Source: Sciurus carolinensis (taxonomy: Eukaryota > Chordata > Mammalia > Rodentia > Sciuridae). Taken from it: a stretch of DNA of 64,000 nt. The DNA lies in NCBI RefSeq assembly GCF_902686445.1, contig NC_062232.1, positions 89,638,932 through 89,702,931 of the forward strand. The letters run 5' to 3'. Made by a program: the position numbers and the translations under genes. A model generated the notes under the pieces. The model was given only the letters and a program-made list of their open reading frames with translations. It had not been told where the DNA came from and did no database searches. Position 1 is the first letter of the stretch; each line of letters opens with the position of its first letter. This document shows positions 11,390 to 64,000 of the stretch, one piece after another.

Positions 11390-11853
11390 GTAACTGAATC
11401 AGGGAGAAAAAGTTCTTGTCAAATTATTTGAATATGTATTTTAAATAACTGTAATATATAACCACACATTTGTCAAAGAAAATATGTCAAATGTACACTT
11501 CTTGATTGTCTTGCTATTTGGAGGACCCTTGCTGTTTGATGGGTCAGTCTCTTCATCCTTACTGGTACTTCTGTCTGATGTCAACTTGTCCTTAAATCAT
11601 ATTATGATCACTTAAATAGGAGGTCAGAACATTTTTCTCTAAAGGACCAGATTGTAAGTATTTTAGTCGGCAGGCCATGTGGCTTCTGTCACAACTACTC
11701 AATGGTGCAAAAGCAGCCTTAGACAATATGTATGTAACTGAACATGGCTGTAAGCCAGTACAACTTCACAAAAACATGTGAAGGGCTGGACTGGGCCTGC
11801 AGGCTGTAGCTTGCCATGCACTTAAATTGTTGCTTTATGTTTGAGGTATTAAA

Positions 11854-11859
11854 AATAAA
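11854..11859 (+). promoter_or_regulatory. ATG4A: Candidate ATG4A distal poly(A) signal AATAAA
   Basis: Second AATAAA in the same orientation, about 0.9 kb after the stop and followed by a T/G-rich stretch. Confidence 0.4.
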
Positions 11860-11875
11860 TTGTGTTTGAATTATA

Positions 11876-12800
11876 CTGTTTTGGTAGATAGCCATATGTA
11901 GAAAAAATGAATCATGTGGCGACATTTAATCTGTGCATTAAATACATTTCCAAACCATTTCAGGACTAGTAACTTACTAAGTTTTAAAGCATATATTCAT
12001 CAAATTAGCTTTGCTAACCACTGAGCTGTGAGTATACTCAAGTCTCAGCATTATCTTCCTATTTTCCTTTCCTTGCCTTCTTAACTCTCTGTATTTCACG
12101 TGGCTCTTTATTTTACCCCCACCCTTAACGGAATTCCACAGGACACCAGCATCTGGGGTTTGGATACTACCACCAACTAATTCACCTGTTTCCTTAGGTT
12201 CCATGTTTTTGTTTTTTGTTTTTTTTTCTAGTAGGTAATGTATTCCACAGGTTCAAAGCTCAAAAGAGGCAAAATGGTACTCAGTGAAACATGTCTCCCT
12301 TCCATTGGTTAGTTCCCTTCCTTGAAATCTCCCAATTATTATTAATTTCTTTTTTAACCTTCCAGAGGATGGATTTTATGCATATATAAATATATGTACA
12401 TACTTAAGTATATGCACATATAAAATATGTATGCATATATACACACTTAAGTATATTTACATATAAAATATACGTGCATATATACATACATATATAGCTT
12501 AGATTTGATTTTAATGACTTTAGTAATTCTCTACTTTTAATTTATCTGTAAATGATCTTGAGGGTACAGGAGTATGGAAAATCCTTTCTTGAGCTCTAGC
12601 ACGTCATGGGGATAAAAGCAGTTGTAGGCTTATCTTGAAGTGTGTTGTGGGTTTGTTGACCAATATGGGACTCCTTCAACCCTGACTTGGATCAATTCTC
12701 TTATTTTTATTGCCTCAACATTTTGTTACAAGGTTGAGTGAGAATTAATGTTAGAAAAGTTCTCATCAAAGAAGGTCAAAAGAGTCAAATGTTTAGATTT
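11876..12800. other. Intergenic gap between convergent ATG4A and COL4A6
   Basis: Tail-to-tail gap. It contains an AT-rich tandem repeat (12376-12497) and otherwise no recognised gene, SINE or LTR. Confidence 0.5.
12376..12497. repeat. AT-rich imperfect tandem repeat
   Basis: Two copies of a roughly 45-50 bp unit containing CTTAAGTATAT and CATATAAAATAT, embedded in a TATA/CATA-rich tract. Confidence 0.6.
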
Positions 12801-14160
12801 CATTCATTTTATTTGCTATGTACAAAGTTGATACCATGTTTATTACTCAACTAGGAGGTAAAGGTGACAGTAGTTCAGTTTATACTGATTATGCATTGTG
12901 TTGGCAGAGTTTACATAATACTTAAGGAAACAGAATCACCTGGAAGGAATTACCTCATGTCAACATAGCTAAGAATGATTTGGGAAACTGATAATTAAAG
13001 AAATGGCTAAAACAAATCTCACAAACAGTATACAGTATACTTTATAGCCAACTCAGGCTTGCTTAGTCTGCTCACTGCTAATGAGAGGAGTGTGCTAGAT
13101 TTTTATGAGGTTTTAAAAACATATTAAAATAGTTTAAAAGGCTACCTGTGAAAGAGCACTCAGATGACCAATTTAATGGAAAGTCTCTAATAGCTTCAGA
13201 ATGCAAAGAAACCAAAACACTGTAGCTTCAATTTGCCACATTGCACACATCTGGATGGCATTTGGAATAAACAGGGACTTCTGAGAAATCAGGACACAGG
13301 ATTTACCCTTTTGTTCCTGGAGTCAAAAGCAAAATTCACACCTCCTTACCCATCCACCCCTCTACCCCTGGCCCAGGAAAAAGGGTTGTGGTTCTCATTT
13401 CCTTTTATGGGCTTGGCCACATTTGTTGCATCCTCTGCTCTACTTTGGACCAGGCCAAATTCTCTGTCTCTGGCTGGGGGAGAGCTGACCTGGAGGAAGT
13501 GATTTGTCTGGGACCTTATGGAGTTATTTGGCCCCTCTCAGCTGCTAGCCTTCAAGCCTCCTTCAGCAATATGGGATTCAGTCTTGCTCATTCTAGAAGG
13601 AGCCAAAGTCACCCCAGGCTACTGACTGGTACCTCATTCCAATTTTGTTGCCTGCTTAGACATAGGGGGGCTGCCTTGAATAGTGAGGGCTTGTCCTGTG
13701 CAGCATCTATGAATGTTCAGCCAGACAAAAATTTAATGTGGAAACACTGGGCTCTGGTTTAAGTCACATAATATGTGGTGACCTCTGGTCATAAAGCAGT
13801 GACTTCTTAACTATTGTGAAGTGTTTTCTGATCAAGACAGGGAGGAAAGCTAGCAGTCCAAGAAAGTGGTGGCCCAGCAAAGCTTTCTGAGGTAGCCATG
13901 AATAGTCACACAAACATCCAAATCAAATGGTAGCACCAGGTTGATGGAAATGGGACAGCAGATCTGAGCAGGGTGGGCTCATCTGCGAGGGCTGAGGGTC
14001 GGGTGACCCATGTCCAGCAGTCCAGCCCAAATGAGACTCCAATGTACTACTTGACAGACAGGCCAAGGGCTCAGGTCTTTCTTCTTCAGACTGTTCAGGT
14101 TTGTGAGGTGGCCATTGCGAAGGGGTAGAGAGGGCAAGGGGCAGAATGGCAGATGCCACC
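12800..14160 (-). other. COL4A6: COL4A6 3' UTR (inferred)
   Basis: Non-coding continuation of the last COL4A6 exon after the stop at 14161. No recognised interspersed repeat lies in it, which fits a constrained transcribed UTR. The end is inferred from poly(A) hexamers. Confidence 0.4.
12808..12844 (-). promoter_or_regulatory. COL4A6: Candidate COL4A6 poly(A) signals (two AATAAA, minus strand)
   Basis: TTTATT on the + strand at 12839-12844 and 12808-12813, which is AATAAA on the minus strand. They lie about 1.3 kb downstream of the COL4A6 stop, a plausible UTR length. ATTAAA variants also occur at 13732-13737 and 13172-13177, so the site is not certain. Confidence 0.4.
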
Positions 14161-62795
<48,635 letters not shown>

Positions 62796-62856
62796 CTGGA
62801 AAATATACCAAAAGCTAGTAAGTAGCAGCAGGGAGCAGCAAACACAAAGGATGGGT

Positions 62857-62998
62857 GGGCTGGGGTTGTGGCTCAGTGGTAAAGTGCTCGTCTAGCATGT
62901 GTGAGGCACTGGATTTGATTCTCAGTGCCACATAAAAATAAATAAAAAATAAAGGTCCACCAACAGCTGAAGAAATAGTTTTTAAAAATGTATTTGGG
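62857..62998 (+). mobile_element. ID-type SINE with long tail
   Basis: GGGCTGGGGTTGTGGCTCAG, GTCTAGCATGTGTGAGGCAC, then an (AAATAA)-rich tail and GTCCACCAACAGCTGAAGAA. Confidence 0.85.
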
Positions 62999-63643
62999 CT
63001 GGGGAGTGAGGAATTTAAGGATATCAGGATTGGGGAATCTAATAGTGTTGTAGATCCCCATGTTGCCCGACGGGCAGCTGAATCAAGATGTCTTGGTTTA
63101 GGGAGCCCTTTGCCATGTGGGAAGGATCAAGGCCCATGAGTGTCTAAATCAGAATCTCAAATGCACTGGTTATTTGGAAGACAAAAAGAATGACTATTTT
63201 CTTTCTTGTGGAAGAAATCTTTCAGTTTGATTTCCTGTAGCAAAATACAGGCTGCAGAGCAGTTCATGGTTTGGAAATAGGATAATAATGACAATTTGCA
63301 TAGGCTCACATAGTGTTTTAATCTGCCTTTCCCTTATTTGCAAATTTATCTATGGGTACCATGGAAGGCTCCATAAGGTGTGCAAATGACCAGGGAGGCA
63401 GACAACCTCTTATATGCTCCTAGACTTTCCCAAACCAATTATTATTTCCTGTAAACCTGGAGGGTCCTGGAGCTATTGTTTCCACACAGGCAAATAGTAA
63501 AGAAATGAGACTAAACATGTTTGCCAGTCTGGGCCCTTTAGCCATGGGGAAAAAAATTATAAAACTCAAAGGAACCCTCAGAAGGAAGGGAATGCAGGTT
63601 AATGAAAGATATCTGCACACCTTAACAGAATACAAACAACCCT

Positions 63644-63692
63644 GCATATACTATGTACAGGGTTCAAATCCAACCCTGTACATAGTATATGC
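63644..63692. repeat. Perfect 21-bp inverted repeat with 7-nt loop
   Basis: Left arm 63644-63664 and right arm 63672-63692 are exact reverse complements (core ACTATGTACAGGG / CCCTGTACATAGT). The loop is CAAATCC. Confidence 0.95.
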
Positions 63693-63879
63693 TCCCTCAT
63701 GAAAAAATATAGATTATAAAATATCTCAGTTAAACAAGGTTACAGTTTAGGTTTTGGTAGTTTAGATCAGGTGAATTAGGACATCTACTACCACTTGGTG
63801 ACAGTATATCCTACTGTAATGTCAAATTTTGAGGGCAAATGATGTCTTCAAAAATATAATTCAAATGGGATCCTAATTA

Positions 63880-63955
63880 GAATGTTACACTCCATGTATG
63901 TATAATATGTCAAAACACATTCTACCGTCATGTATTGTAAAAATAAAAAATAAAA
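63880..63955 (+). mobile_element. L1 LINE 3' terminal fragment
   Basis: CCATGTATGTATAATATGTC, ACATTCTACCGTCATGTATT, AAATAAAAAATAAAA tail. Confidence 0.65.
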
Positions 63956-64000
63956 AAAGATAACTCAAAAGGAAACATTTCTAACTTACATGTTCTGTCA

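Larger units (their letters stand above)
10948..11875 (+). other. ATG4A: ATG4A 3' UTR with two candidate poly(A) signals
   Basis: Non-coding sequence directly after the ATG4A stop. Canonical AATAAA hexamers lie at 11384-11389 and 11854-11859. Either could end the message, giving a UTR of roughly 0.46 or 0.93 kb. The downstream limit is inferred. Confidence 0.55.
62796..64000 (-). other. COL4A6: COL4A6 intron to window edge
   Basis: Contains an ID element (62857-62998), a perfect 21-bp stem-loop (63644-63692) and an L1 3' end (63880-63955). No exon found. Confidence 0.65.

Noticed and set aside
63980..64000. Possible COL4A6 splice donor (GTAAGT on the minus strand near 63985)
   Set aside because: The preceding bases would encode residues unlike a Gly-X-Y exon or the expected alpha-6 sequence, and no acceptor is visible inside the window.

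Overview
This is a mammalian genomic window, almost certainly from a squirrel-family rodent. Two things place it: spliced exons of recognisable vertebrate genes, and many tRNA-Ala-derived ID-type SINEs together with chimeric B1-like + ID SINEs (MEN-like), a composite I associate with Sciuridae. Order and orientation match the ATG4A - COL4A6 block next to COL4A5 on the mammalian X chromosome (human Xq22.3), so the window is inferred to be X-linked.

Layout. (1) 1-11.9 kb: the 3' part of ATG4A on the + strand, seven coding exons from 2647 to the TAG at 10945-10947, then a 3' UTR. They encode the second half of the Atg8-processing cysteine protease, including the catalytic Asp/His pair and the C-terminal LC3-interacting FEIL motif. 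The catalytic Cys lies upstream of the window. (2) 11.9-12.8 kb: a short AT-rich tail-to-tail gap. (3) 12.8-64 kb: COL4A6 on the - strand, 33 consecutive coding exons from 62795 down to the stop at 14161-14163. All exon junctions agree in phase and the joined exons total 4,284 nt (1,427 residues plus stop). They encode most of the collagen alpha-6(IV) triple helix, with its usual Gly-X-Y interruptions, and the whole NC1 domain with 12 cysteines. The signal peptide, 7S region and first part of the helix lie beyond the right edge.

Introns and gaps hold SINEs (ID, B1/ID composites, MIR), LINE fragments (L1 3' ends, L2), DNA-transposon relics (MER5A-like, Tigger-like), old MaLR LTR elements (one still LTR-internal-LTR), CT and AT simple repeats, and several unexplained inverted repeats. 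I found no prokaryotic genes, CRISPR arrays, operons or intact RNA genes.

How the genes work: ATG4A acts in cytosolic autophagy. The COL4A6 product assembles with alpha-5(IV) chains in basement membranes. They are neighbours by synteny, not by shared pathway. I see no convincing new multi-gene system. The most unusual signals are a nested fold-back in the ATG4A intron, a perfect 21-bp stem-loop in a COL4A6 intron, a tail-less tRNA-Ala-derived insertion with perfect target duplications, and triplet-breaking or cysteine-bearing interruptions in the collagen helix. Comparisons with human proteins and repeat consensus sequences are from memory, without alignment tools.
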